DNA of 53,827 nt from a virus: positions 1 to 53,827 of IMG/VR virus record IMGVR_UViG_3300046474_000589; one strand, 5' to 3'. Position numbers and translations under genes: made by a program. The notes under the pieces are model-generated. The model did no database searches and was not told the DNA's origin. It saw only the letters and a list, made by a program, of their open reading frames with translations. Below are positions 14,784 to 21,572 of this stretch, one piece after another (positions within the stretch are counted from its first letter, which is position 1; each line of letters starts with the position of its first letter).

Positions 14784-15167
14784 GTGGTTTACCTCGGATG
14801 GGTTGGGGCATTTCCCAATGCAGCCTGTTGCCAAGCTGCATCAGGAAAGACTCGCTCTGTCTGCACGCCCCGTTCCCGCTGCTGATTGCAGGTCGAGGGT
14901 TGTCGGTTGTTTGGGCGTTGCGCTTCCTCCTCGCCACCGCAATCAGCATCTATGAGTGGCGGATCACAGGTCCTTACAACATGCACGCTGCAGCGCGTTG
15001 TGCCCGATTGAGTGGGGCAGGGTGCATGAGGTCCGGCGTTCCCAGCCGAGGCTATCGGGACCGCTAATTCAATTCGGTGTCTCTCCCTTCTACCGCTGGG
15101 ATTTGCGGTTTGCATTGCTTGCCGGGTCATTCACGCGGTTCGGGCATTTCGCCCTCGATCGGCCGTC

Positions 15168-15181
15168 CAGGGTTTTCCCTG
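15168..15181 (-). promoter_or_regulatory. boxB-like hairpin in the pL leader
   Basis: On the leftward transcript CAGGG-AAAA-CCCTG forms a 5-bp stem with an A-rich loop, similar in size to lambdoid boxB hairpins. It lies about 85 bases downstream of the boxA-like element, much further than in lambda nut sites. The assignment is therefore weak. Confidence 0.25.
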
Positions 15182-15264
15182 TCGTTGGCAGGCTTTCCTC
15201 GTTCGCCTGTCTGATCGCCGGTCGCTGGTAGAGGCAATGCGGTCTGTTGTGTTGTTGCGCTGGC

Positions 15265-15276
15265 TGTTAAAGAGCG
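15265..15276 (-). promoter_or_regulatory. boxA antitermination element in the pL leader
   Basis: On the leftward transcript the sequence is CGCTCTTTAACA, the canonical bacterial and lambdoid boxA (rrn boxA is TGCTCTTTAACA). It lies about 60 bases downstream of the innermost OL operator, where nutL would be expected. It should recruit NusB/S10 and indicates antitermination control of the leftward operon. Confidence 0.65.
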
Positions 15277-15337
15277 TTCCGGTTGCCCGAGGCTTCTTGG
15301 CCCATCTCCGCAAGTGTTTCGCTTCGATGTGTGAACA

Positions 15338-15376
15338 ATACGCACGCGTATCGCGCAGGTCAATACGTGAGCGTAT
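15338..15376. promoter_or_regulatory. OL: two repressor operators controlling the leftward promoter
   Basis: ATACGCACGCGTAT (15338-15351) has perfect 6-base arms, and ATACGTGAGCGTAT (15363-15376) is nearly symmetric. They are spaced 25 bp start to start. They match the operators found between cI and cro, so CI and Cro should bind both clusters and allow OL-OR looping as in lambda. The leftward promoter presumably overlaps them. Confidence 0.8.
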
Positions 15377-15397
15377 TATTTTTGGTGCGGACGTAAA

Positions 15398-15418
15398 AAA
15401 GCCCGCGCTAGGCGGGCA
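15398..15418 (-). terminator. Leftward terminator after the DUF1654 gene
   Basis: GCCCGC and GCGGGC form a stem around a short loop. On the minus strand it is followed by six T residues. It ends transcripts from the DUF1654 gene just before OL/pL. Confidence 0.75.
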
Positions 15419-15434
15419 AAGAGGGATTCGGGAG

Positions 15435-15686
15435 TCAGTCTTCTTTCTGGACAATCCAGAGCAACTGAATGATTCCATCGTCACGGTGGGCGATAGTCAC
15501 GTTATCGTTCTCGGCGATTTCGTTCAGGATGCGTTCCCAGTCGGCCGGGTCGTCATTGGCCGATCGCTCCAGCAGGACTGATTTGGACAGCTGGGCTTTA
15601 GGGGTGTTGATTGCCCGCTGAATGCGCATGCCGAGAAGGTCATATGAAGACGGTTCTTGCGATGCCAGGGGTTTCTGCTTTGCCAT
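15435..15686 (-). CDS. DUF1654 family protein, LexA-controlled
   Basis: This 83-residue protein contains SSYDLLGMRIQRAINTPKAQ...VLLERSANDDPADWERILNEIAENDNVTIAHRDDGIIQLLW, which matches DUF1654, a family largely confined to Pseudomonas and its phages and of unknown function. It has a strong AAGGAGG site before the ATG. A LexA box lies 17-36 bases upstream of the start, so it should be induced by DNA damage. It occupies the rex position between OL and cI, with its own terminator. It could be an SOS-linked lysogeny or induction modulator; that is inference. Confidence 0.85.
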   Translation of the reverse strand: MAKQKPLASQEPSSYDLLGMRIQRAINTPKAQLSKSVLLERSANDDPADWERILNEIAENDNVTIAHRDDGIIQLLWIVQKED

Positions 15687-15702
15687 GGATTACCTCCTTG
15701 TC

Positions 15703-15722
15703 TACTGTATAAATCAACAGTA
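15703..15722. promoter_or_regulatory. LexA (SOS) box upstream of the DUF1654 gene
   Basis: TACTGTATAAATCAACAGTA is a near-palindrome of the form CTG-N10-CAG (CTG at 15705, CAG ending at 15720). This is the LexA operator pattern of gamma-proteobacteria, including the CTGTAT half-site preferred in Pseudomonas. It sits immediately upstream of the ribosome-binding site of the gene ending at 15686, so bound LexA would block its promoter. Confidence 0.8.
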
Positions 15723-15790
15723 GTTCAATCCGTTTTTCATCGCAACCAAAAAGAGTACAAATGTTCTCTTATGTATTGCGGACGTCAAAA

Positions 15791-15810
15791 AGCCCGCTGA
15801 GCGGCGGGCT
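15791..15810 (-). terminator. Leftward terminator after the cI operon
   Basis: AGCCCGC (15791-15797) pairs with GCGGGCT (15804-15810). On the minus strand the stem is followed by TTTTTGACG. It lies after the 76-residue gene and separates the cI transcript from the separately regulated DUF1654 gene. Confidence 0.75.
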
Positions 15811-15823
15811 CTATCTGTTTTCC

Positions 15824-16054
15824 CTATTCCGCCAAGAAGCGCTTGCAGACCTCTGCGGCCAGGGCGTGAGGGGAGTCGTGCGGAACTTGGAGGGTCAGAC
15901 GAATAACCCGGCCGGTTCCGTCATCTATCTTTAGGGCGGGAAAGTCACAGAAACTCGGCTCTGGATCAAGCCAGACGATAGTCTTTGGGAGGCTGGCAAT
16001 TAAGGCCTTGCGAAGGACGGGGGCAAACCTGCTTGCTTTGTATCTTGCATTCAT
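15824..16054 (-). CDS. Small uncharacterised protein downstream of cI
   Basis: This 76-residue protein (MNARYKASRFAPVLRKALIASLPKTIVWLDPEPSFCDFPALKIDDGTGRVIRLTL) lies 85 bp after cI on the same strand, so it is probably expressed in the lysogen from the repressor-maintenance promoter. That is the position of lambda rexA. It has no similarity that I can see to RexA, and no TM segment. The family is not recognised. Confidence 0.65.
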   Translation of the reverse strand: MNARYKASRFAPVLRKALIASLPKTIVWLDPEPSFCDFPALKIDDGTGRVIRLTLQVPHDSPHALAAEVCKRFLAE

Positions 16055-16139
16055 AGCGGAGCACCTTCTGATGCTTGATAGGAATACAAGAACTTATGTG
16101 ACTGAATGCAGACCGCAAGAGGTTTGCGTGGTGGCGTGA

Positions 16140-16811
16140 CTACATCATGAAAACTGACTTAGGCATTTTTCCGTCAACCACAGTGCCCACGATCTCCCAA
16201 GTATCATCGACCGGCTTTGTTGGGTAGGAGGGGTTCAGAGGCTTCAGATAAAGCTCGCCTGCATCACGGACCAGCTGCTTAAAGGTCGCCTCGTTGGAGT
16301 CGATCATGCGGGCGACGACGAACTGTCCTTGGCGCGCTTCGATGTCAGGCGCTACCAAAATCAAGAATCCCTCGGGAAAGGAATTTCCAGAATTCGAAGT
16401 CATTGAGTTGCCCGTGACCCGCAACCAAAACGCATCCTCTCCAGCCCAAACGTCAGAGGAGTGTTGTGGGCACAGCGCAATATTGCTGAGCTCAATTGCC
16501 TCCCTTGCGCTTCCGGCTTGTACCCAGCTTATTTCCGGGTACATGAAAGAGCGGGTTGGTTGCAATGCCAGCTCGACATTCGCATCGAATTGATCAGCGA
16601 GATCGGGCCTTGGCCCGCCATCCCAAAGCCACTTGCTGGAGACTCGCAGAGCCCTAGCTATTTTCTCAATATTTTCACGCTTCGGCGCCTTTGATTCGCC
16701 TGTGATGATCCGGTGAATCGTGGGCTGCGTAATGTTCGCCTGTCTTGCAAGCTCGCCCTCGCTCCAGCCCTTCAAGCTCATTTCCGAAAAAATCCGGTCC
16801 CCGATGTGCAT
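16140..16811 (-). CDS. cI: CI-type repressor with S24 autoprotease domain
   Basis: This 223-residue prophage repressor starts at the ATG at 16809-16811, rather than a more distal in-frame codon inside the operator region. The N-terminal helix-turn-helix (about 17-38, LARQANITQPTIHRIITGES) binds the operators. The C-terminal peptidase S24/LexA-like domain has a probable cleavage site A99-G100 (WVQAGS), nucleophile S136 (GNSM) and general-base K178 (FKQL). RecA-stimulated self-cleavage is therefore expected and would induce the prophage. It diverges from cro across OR. Two small genes follow in the same direction. Confidence 0.93.
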   Translation of the reverse strand: MHIGDRIFSEMSLKGWSEGELARQANITQPTIHRIITGESKAPKRENIEKIARALRVSSKWLWDGGPRPDLADQFDANVELALQPTRSFMYPEISWVQAGSAREAIELSNIALCPQHSSDVWAGEDAFWLRVTGNSMTSNSGNSFPEGFLILVAPDIEARQGQFVVARMIDSNEATFKQLVRDAGELYLKPLNPSYPTKPVDDTWEIVGTVVDGKMPKSVFMM

Positions 16812-16833
16812 TAGCCACCAATAGAAAAACGTA

Positions 16834-16896
16834 TTACGGGAGTGTATTGCCTGATCCAATACGTGCGCGTATCATTCGATCAATACGCTGCGACAT
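16834..16896. promoter_or_regulatory. OR: three repressor operators between cI and cro
   Basis: TTACGGGAGTGTAT (16834-16847), ATACGTGCGCGTAT (16859-16872) and ATACGCTGCGACAT (16883-16896) are spaced 25 and 24 bp start to start. The middle one is the best palindrome, with 5-base perfect arms, and matches the OL sites. Three operators at this spacing between divergent repressor and cro genes reproduce the lambda OR layout. pRM and pR should overlap them. Confidence 0.85.
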
Positions 16897-16907
16897 TGGA
16901 GGCAGAC

Positions 16908-17093
16908 ATGACTGTTAAAGAAATGCTCAGCGGATTGTTTGCTCTCGGATTTTCCCAGAAGGCAATTGCAGACCGAACCGAGACAACCCAGCCGACGATC
17001 CATCGCGCAAGCAAGGGAGCTGGAGTTCGCTATGAAACTGGCAAGGCCATCGAAGCGCTATACAAAGAAGCCTCGCAAAAGAGCGCTGCCTAG
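16908..17093 (+). CDS. cro: Cro-like regulator
   Basis: This 61-residue protein starts at the ATG at 16908 with GGAGG 7 bases upstream; the longer frame starting inside OR is not the gene. A helix-turn-helix (about 14-38, FSQKAIADRTETTQPTIHRASKGAG) contains TQPTIHR, identical to the putative recognition helix of the neighbouring CI. It should bind the same OL and OR operators and turn off CI synthesis after induction. It has no peptidase domain. It heads the rightward early operon. Confidence 0.9.
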   Translation: MTVKEMLSGLFALGFSQKAIADRTETTQPTIHRASKGAGVRYETGKAIEALYKEASQKSAA

Positions 17094-17165
17094 CGAACGC
17101 CTTCGAGACACATGTTGATACGAGTGATGGCACGACGCCACGTAAACAAACCAGAGGGTTTATGA

Positions 17166-17588
17166 ATGCAAAGTTTTCTGAAGGCTTGTGACGCGGTGGT
17201 TGAAGAGGCTGAAACCAAGAGCCTCGCGACGCTCATGAACATGCCGCCGGTAAGCCTGCTTCAGCGTGCCAACGCGAATTACGACGGCGCCTGGTTCAAC
17301 GTTAAGCACTTGTACGCCTTGCTGCTGCATACCGGTGACATCCGGCCATTGGCTGCTCTCGCTGGTGAGTTTGGTTACACGATCGTGAAAGCGGTTGAGC
17401 CAGTACCGATCGACATCCACCAAGCACTTGGCCGCGCGACCCTGGAGTTCGCCGAGGTCACCGTCGAGACGCATTCGGCCATGGCTGACGGTCGCGTAGA
17501 CCAGGTCGAACGCGCACGAATCTTGAAAGAGATCGCTCACGCAGAGAACGCGCTGGCGCAACTGAAAGCATCGGTCAAGGTGGCCTGA
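17166..17588 (+). CDS. CII-like regulatory protein (CP76 type)
   Basis: This 140-residue protein lies one gene after cro, where lambda has cII. It resembles the Phage_CP76 (phage regulatory CII) family: MQSFLKACDAVVEEA, VSLLQRANANYDGAWFNVKHLYALLLHTGDIRPLAALAGEFGY, and a C-terminal helix. This family probably activates lysogeny promoters by binding DNA, as in P2-like and related phages. Its binding site is not identifiable here. Confidence 0.8.
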   Translation: MQSFLKACDAVVEEAETKSLATLMNMPPVSLLQRANANYDGAWFNVKHLYALLLHTGDIRPLAALAGEFGYTIVKAVEPVPIDIHQALGRATLEFAEVTVETHSAMADGRVDQVERARILKEIAHAENALAQLKASVKVA

Positions 17589-17590
17589 TC

Positions 17591-17959
17591 ATGAAAAAGG
17601 CTGAGCCAGGCGTTATTTACTCAAAAGCAGAGCTTCGGCAGCTACTCGGCTGGCATGAACTGCTTTGCCGCAAGCTTCGAAGCCTTCTTCGGCAGTGCGG
17701 TTTATCAAAGCGGCCTGAACGTGATCTGCAAGCGCAGCAGCCGCTTCCCGCAACGAGTGAAGCCTCTGAGATCCGCCCCGTCATCCGTATGGAGCTATTA
17801 GATAACGGACTCATCACTGTCAGGAGTTGGAAAGGGGGTCTACCGGATTCGATCTACCCCCCGCGTTCCCTAGAAATGGTGATCCACGAACTCAGTCGCT
17901 TGGTTCCGGAGCTTCAACAACCAGATTCCCTTTCGAGTCGCGGTGAACATGCTCATTAA
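17591..17959 (+). CDS. Uncharacterised early phage protein
   Basis: This 122-residue protein follows the CII-like gene by 2 bases. The N-terminal part (VIYSKAELRQLLGWHELLCRKLRSLLRQCGLSKRPERD) is basic and helical. The C-terminal part (IRPVIRMELLDNGLITVRSWKGGLPDSIYPPRSLEMVIHELSRLV) is beta-rich. Its last 68 bases overlap the 3' end of a convergent small gene. No family was recognised. Confidence 0.62.
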   Translation: MKKAEPGVIYSKAELRQLLGWHELLCRKLRSLLRQCGLSKRPERDLQAQQPLPATSEASEIRPVIRMELLDNGLITVRSWKGGLPDSIYPPRSLEMVIHELSRLVPELQQPDSLSSRGEHAH

Positions 17960-18113
17960 ATTCAACGTTCACCATCGTGTCGCCGCGCCATTTCACCCGA
18001 TACAGGTTCAGTCCGCTAAATCCCACGCGCGTGTCATCGGGCATACCTGCGAACTGTTCCAAGAAAGATTTCAGGTCAATCGTTGGGATTCTTTCTTCCG
18101 TTAGATCTGTCAT
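17892..18113 (-). CDS. Small convergent uncharacterised protein
   Basis: This 73-residue frame starts at the ATG at 18111-18113, with GGAGG about 7 bases upstream. The sequence MTDLTEERIPTIDLKSFLEQFAGMPDDTRVGFSGLNLYRVKWRGDTMVNVEFNEHVHRDSKGN is protein-like and acidic. It overlaps the 3' end of the rightward gene by 68 bases. It is the only leftward gene in the cro-Q operon, so it may be lysogen-expressed or antisense to its neighbour. Confidence 0.55.
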   Translation of the reverse strand: MTDLTEERIPTIDLKSFLEQFAGMPDDTRVGFSGLNLYRVKWRGDTMVNVEFNEHVHRDSKGNLVVEAPEPSD

Positions 18114-18198
18114 GTCCGGCCTCCGAGGCCTTTTCGTGTGGAAGCCAAAAGCTACCACGGATGCGCCGGGCACCTACATCGCCTGAATTGCAGGCACA

Positions 18199-18223
18199 AA
18201 AAAGCCGACGGTCAGGTCGGCTC
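18199..18223. terminator. Hairpin terminator, possibly bidirectional
   Basis: AAAAGCCGAC and GTCGGCTCTTT form a GC-rich stem. The minus-strand side is followed by six T residues and the plus-strand side by a weaker CTTTCT. It lies between the leftward gene at 17892 and the antirepressor gene. It could act as a tR1-like terminator that needs antitermination on the rightward transcript. Confidence 0.55.
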
Positions 18224-18249
18224 TTTCTACAGCGTTTGCGAGGTCGATT

Positions 18250-19005
18250 ATGCACACAACACCCATCCCGAGCAATAGGGCCACTGATTCGTCAGTCTTC
18301 CCACTGCGTCAGAACATGGCGCGTCAGTCTATGTCGTCGCGCGAGATATCTGATCTGCTGAATTCTCGCCACGACAAGGTCAAGCAATCTATCGACCGCC
18401 TTGTGCAGCGCGGCACTATCGTCCAACCCCCAGTGGGGGACGAACAAAATAACGACTCATTGGGCCGCGCTCGCACTGAATCGGTTTACCACCTGAGCAA
18501 GCGCGACAGCTTCGTGGTCGTTGCTCAGCTCAGCCCGGAATTCACTGCGCGCCTAGTTGATCGCTGGCAGGAATTGGAAGATCAGGTCGATGGACGTTTT
18601 CGCATCCCGGCCAACTACGCCGAGGCACTGCAGGTGGCAGCTGATCAGGCTAAAGAGAGCCAACGCCTCCAACTGCTAGTTGACCATCAGGCGCCCAAGG
18701 TAGCCGCTATCAATCGTCTGGCCGCCGCGTGTGGATCGATTTGCATCACCGACGCAGCCAAGCATCTTCAAATGCGTCCAGCGCAGCTGTTCGACTGGAT
18801 GCAGCAGAACCGATGGATCTATCGGCGCAGCGGTTCGACACGATGGATTGCTCGGGAGCCGCGCATTACGTCGGGTCTGCTGATCCACAAGGTCACTTCC
18901 CTCAAGCCGGATCAAGAGACCGGCGTCGAGCGCGCTGCATTCCAACCGCTGGTTACTCCCAAGGGCTTGACCCGCTTGGCTGAGCTTCTACAGGAGCGTG
19001 CCTGA
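18250..19005 (+). CDS. Rha/KilA-C family phage antirepressor
   Basis: In this 251-residue protein an N-terminal Rha-like domain (about 28-115: MSSREISDLLNSRHDKVKQSIDRLVQRG, then VYHLSKRDSFVVVAQLSPEFTARLVDRWQELE) is followed by a C-terminal KilA-C/ANT domain (about 140-250: CITDAAKHLQMRPAQLFDWMQQNRWIYRRSGSTRWIA, then VTPKGLTRLAELL). Such proteins regulate phage development, often by antagonising repressors. GAGG lies upstream of the ATG. The stop overlaps the start of the DnaT/O-like gene by one base. Confidence 0.88.
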   Translation: MHTTPIPSNRATDSSVFPLRQNMARQSMSSREISDLLNSRHDKVKQSIDRLVQRGTIVQPPVGDEQNNDSLGRARTESVYHLSKRDSFVVVAQLSPEFTARLVDRWQELEDQVDGRFRIPANYAEALQVAADQAKESQRLQLLVDHQAPKVAAINRLAAACGSICITDAAKHLQMRPAQLFDWMQQNRWIYRRSGSTRWIAREPRITSGLLIHKVTSLKPDQETGVERAAFQPLVTPKGLTRLAELLQERA

Positions 19006-19754
19006 TGGCTGGTGATTGGATCAAGTTCGAACTAACCACCCTGGATAAGCCTGAGGTTTGCCAAATCGCAGACCTGGCCGATATCGACCCTGACGCTGTT
19101 GTCGGAAAATTGATGCGCGTGTGGGCCTGGTTCGACCAGCAGACCCAAGACGGTAACGCTCCGAGCGTTAGTAAAAAGTTACTCGATCGTATGGTGGGCG
19201 TTACCGGTTTCTGCGAACACATGAAGTCTGTCATGTGGATGGTGGAAGCCGACGGCGTGATCAGCCTTCCGCATTTCGACCGACATAACGGCAAAACCGC
19301 CAAGAACAGACTTCTTACGGCTAAACGGGTAGCAAATCACAAATCCGCTAACGCAAAAGCTAACGCTCCAATCGTTAGCGATGCGTTACCTAAAGAAGAT
19401 GTAGAGAAGAATAAACACCCTCTCTCCGCGCAGGGTTCTGTTGATCCCCGCATGCCCAGCGAAATGACCCTCGATTGGCAGCCTGACGCCAAGCTGCTGA
19501 AGACCTATGCAACACATTCTGCTGTGGCCATGGACTTGTTCACCGGTGAGATTCTTCGGGCATTCACCGCTTTCTACGAGTCGCGTGGGCAAGTGAACAC
19601 TCAGGCCGAATGGGTGCAGATGTTGGTCAAGTGGGTGCTGAGTGACAAAGCCCGTACCGCTTCTTCAAATGTTCGGCAGTTTCCAGCCCGCCCGGCAAGC
19701 GGTCCTGATTTCGATGGCACCAGCTGGGCAGACGATTTCGGGGGTGGCCTGTGA
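19005..19754 (+). CDS. Replication initiator, lambda O position, DnaT-like domain
   Basis: In this 249-residue protein the N-terminal domain (about 1-110: DWIKFELTTLDKPEVCQIADLADIDPDAVVGKLMRVWAWFDQQ) resembles initiator winged-helix regions of phage O-like proteins. A linker follows, then a DnaT/primosomal-type domain (about 148-215: EMTLDWQPDAKLLKTYATHSAVAMDLFTGEILRAFTAFYESRGQVNTQAEWVQMLVKWVL). It precedes a lambda P-like gene with a GTGA overlap. The coding sequence contains a cluster of TAACGC repeats (19154-19388) that may be the origin, as lambda ori lies inside O. Confidence 0.85.
   Translation: MAGDWIKFELTTLDKPEVCQIADLADIDPDAVVGKLMRVWAWFDQQTQDGNAPSVSKKLLDRMVGVTGFCEHMKSVMWMVEADGVISLPHFDRHNGKTAKNRLLTAKRVANHKSANAKANAPIVSDALPKEDVEKNKHPLSAQGSVDPRMPSEMTLDWQPDAKLLKTYATHSAVAMDLFTGEILRAFTAFYESRGQVNTQAEWVQMLVKWVLSDKARTASSNVRQFPARPASGPDFDGTSWADDFGGGL
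19154..19388. repeat. Iteron cluster in the initiator gene, candidate replication origin
   Basis: TAACGC or its complement GCGTTA occurs at 19154, 19165, 19198, 19349, 19361 and 19383, with a one-mismatch copy at 19372. Adjacent copies at 19349, 19361, 19372 and 19383 are 11-12 bp apart, about one helical turn. The pair 19154/19165 forms a perfect 7-base inverted repeat. A 6-mer on both strands is expected about once per 2 kb, so six exact copies in 235 bp is a clear excess. Confidence 0.55.
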
Positions 19755-20539
19755 ACGCAAAGCCCAAAGCTCCGCGAAGCGCCGAGCAGCTCTTGAAACT
19801 CGCAGGCGCAACGACCGATATTCGGGTGGCAGTCGTTAGCTACCAGTCGCCGGCTCCAACTCCAATGCCTGAATCCCTCCCGTCTGGAACGGTCGAGGTC
19901 GTCAACGCATTGTTCAAGGAGCTGCAATCCATATTCCCCGCTTGGAAGCAGGCCTGGCCGACCGATGCCGCATTAAATTTCGCGAAGCGCAGTTGGACCA
20001 AGGCTTTCATCGTTGCGGGCATCAATCGGATTGAGCAGATTCGCTTCGGCATCGAGAGGTCGCGGGCCCTCGGCGTCGACTTCATTCCGAGCGTTGGTAA
20101 GTTCGTATCGCTTTGCCAGCCAACCCCGGAAATGCTGGGCATCCCTACGCATGTCGCAGCGTTCACTGAAGCCCTACTCAATCTGCATGCGGCGCGCCGG
20201 ACATCCCGTGCATGGTCCCACCCGGCGATTCGTCATGCTGCTCTCCAGTGCGAGATGTACAACCTGACGGAGTTGACGCCGGAGAAGGCCAGCAAGGTAT
20301 TCGACCGAGCCTACGACATCACCATCCGCATGTTGGTCCAGGGGCAGCCGCTGGAAGATATCGCTATAGGGATTGGGCACGACTGCCAGAAGACCGAGGC
20401 TGAACTGGCCGACGAGCACGCGAATCAGTTTCAGGCGCGGGTGATGGCGCGGCAGGGCATCCCGTCATCTGGCGCCGTAGCTCGGGAACAACTGCTCGCA
20501 AAGTTTGGATCAAGGTCACAGGGGCAGGGTCATGCGTAA
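19751..20539 (+). CDS. Replication protein P-like helicase loader
   Basis: This 262-residue protein corresponds to lambda P (Phage_lambda_P family), which delivers host DnaB helicase to the O-bound origin. Family-like features are LFKELQSIFPAWKQAWPTDAALNFAKRSWTKAFIVAGINRIEQIRFGIERSR, then DFIPSVGKFVSLCQPTPEMLGIP. It starts with GTG overlapping the preceding TGA (GTGA). It lies directly after the O-like gene, as in lambda. Confidence 0.88.
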   Translation: MNAKPKAPRSAEQLLKLAGATTDIRVAVVSYQSPAPTPMPESLPSGTVEVVNALFKELQSIFPAWKQAWPTDAALNFAKRSWTKAFIVAGINRIEQIRFGIERSRALGVDFIPSVGKFVSLCQPTPEMLGIPTHVAAFTEALLNLHAARRTSRAWSHPAIRHAALQCEMYNLTELTPEKASKVFDRAYDITIRMLVQGQPLEDIAIGIGHDCQKTEAELADEHANQFQARVMARQGIPSSGAVAREQLLAKFGSRSQGQGHA

Positions 20540-20732
20540 TCCGATGCTGCTCGCTCCGGTTCCTGATGCTCATCACTTCGCCGTGTACAGCGGCTCTTAC
20601 GAACTGGATCTGACTACTGAGCCTGAGCCGCCCCAGGCGTTGTTTGCGGACCTGATGCTTGCGGTTGCCTACGGCGCTCGTAAGTGGCCCAGCACCTTCA
20701 AAGTTGTCGACCTTTCGGAGCTGCACCCATGA
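20532..20732 (+). CDS. Small nin-region protein
   Basis: This 66-residue protein (MRNPMLLAPVPDAHHFAVYSGSYELDLTTEPEPPQALFADLMLAVAYGARKWPSTFKVVDLSEL) begins inside the 3' end of the P-like gene, with an 8-base overlap. No known motif is visible. The tight overlaps on both sides place it in the rightward early operon. Confidence 0.7.
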   Translation: MRNPMLLAPVPDAHHFAVYSGSYELDLTTEPEPPQALFADLMLAVAYGARKWPSTFKVVDLSELHP

Positions 20733-20842
20733 GTGCCATCAAGTCACTAATCCTCGTCGCGCAGTGCCTCATCACCTTCATGGAAGCAGGGTATGACGGT
20801 TCTGTTCCGCCAGTGGAATATCAGTTTGGTACCTGGCTATGA
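20729..20842 (+). CDS. 37-residue hydrophobic protein
   Basis: The frame reads MSAIKSLILVAQCLITFMEA and ends YQFGTWL. It overlaps both neighbours by 4 bases (ATGA at each end), in an unbroken chain of overlapping genes. The N-terminal 20 residues could form one amphipathic or membrane helix. No function is known. Confidence 0.6.
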   Translation: MSAIKSLILVAQCLITFMEAGYDGSVPPVEYQFGTWL

Positions 20843-21144
20843 GCAAACAGACCAAGCTGACGAAGGCTGCGCGCGGCCGTGACTGTCAGATTCGTGTACC
20901 CGGGATCTGCAATGGTGATTCGGACACCACCATCCTCGCGCATTTCCGCATGGCCGGTACCCGCTGTGGCACTGGCTTGAAACCAAACGACTTGCAGGGC
21001 GCTTGGTCTTGCAGCGCTTGTCACGATGCTGTCGACGCCCGGGCGAAGACTGAATTCAGTCGCGATGAGCTGCGCGTCATGCACATGGAAGGCGTGGTCC
21101 GCACCATCGACATTCTGGTTGCGGAAGGGAAGGTGGCCGCTTGA
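20839..21144 (+). CDS. DUF1364 family nuclease-like nin protein
   Basis: This 101-residue protein contains RDCQIRVPGICNGDSDTTILAHFRMAGTRCGTGLKPNDLQGAWSCSACHDAVDAR, which matches DUF1364. Cysteines C16, C24, C56 and C59, with histidines H36 and H60, fit an HNH-like zinc-binding recombination or repair nuclease of the lambdoid nin region. The role is probably processing of recombination intermediates. It is chained by 4-base overlaps to the genes before and after. Confidence 0.88.
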   Translation: MSKQTKLTKAARGRDCQIRVPGICNGDSDTTILAHFRMAGTRCGTGLKPNDLQGAWSCSACHDAVDARAKTEFSRDELRVMHMEGVVRTIDILVAEGKVAA

Positions 21145-21572
21145 AACCGCTGTCCCTGAAACCCTTAAAACCGAAGGTAGCGCGCGCGAAGCCCATCGAT
21201 TGGGAGGGCATGGAGCAGAAAGCGCTGCTGCTGGAGCTGGCGCTGCGTCATCCGGCGGCCGCCAAGCTGATCTTCCACGTCCCCAATGGTGGGCACCGGC
21301 ACAAGCTCGTTGCCATCGAGTTGAAGAAGCAGGGTGTGAAGGCGGGAATCCCTGACCTCATCCTGCCGATGGCCCGCGGCGGCTATTTCGGGCTGTACCT
21401 GGAGTTCAAGGCCACCCCACCGCACGACTCGCCGGTTTCTCCCAGCCAGGACGCAATGCTTCATGCCCTGATCGAGCAGGGCTATCTGGCAATCGTCTGC
21501 CGTGGGCACGCCGACGCGATGGAAGCGCTCACCGCATACCTCAAACTCCCCCGCACTCAGGTGGCAGCATGA
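21141..21572 (+). CDS. VRR-NUC domain nuclease
   Basis: This 143-residue protein has the PD-(D/E)XK-like VRR-NUC core: LIFHVPNGGHRHKLVAIELKKQGVKAGIPDLILPMARGGYFGLYLEFKA, with the catalytic D in GIPDL and E-x-K in LEFKA. SPSQDAMLHALIEQGYLAIVCRGHADA follows. This family includes structure-specific nucleases such as FAN1 and many phage enzymes. It would act in phage recombination or replication. It starts with TTG overlapping the preceding stop. Confidence 0.92.
   Translation: MKPLSLKPLKPKVARAKPIDWEGMEQKALLLELALRHPAAAKLIFHVPNGGHRHKLVAIELKKQGVKAGIPDLILPMARGGYFGLYLEFKATPPHDSPVSPSQDAMLHALIEQGYLAIVCRGHADAMEALTAYLKLPRTQVAA

Larger units (their letters stand above)
14784..15434. other. pL leader and operator region (651 bp, no clear gene)
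   Basis: No supported gene was found. Minus-strand frames at 14789-15130 and 15127-15363 lack ribosome-binding sites. One begins with an arginine-rich stretch (GRRERHRIE) that loosely recalls lambda N, but there is not enough support to call it. The region holds the OL operators (15338-15376), a boxA-like element (15265-15276), a small boxB-like hairpin (15168-15181) and a leftward terminator (15398-15418). Confidence 0.6.

Noticed and set aside
14789-15130. Minus-strand frame with arginine-rich N-terminus, considered as an N-like antiterminator
   Set aside because: No Shine-Dalgarno element precedes the ATG, and the rest of the sequence does not look like a folded protein. It is kept only as a possibility in the boxA finding.
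18207-18222. boxA-like GCTCTTT within the 18199 hairpin
   Set aside because: It matches only the central part of boxA and is better explained as the terminator tail.
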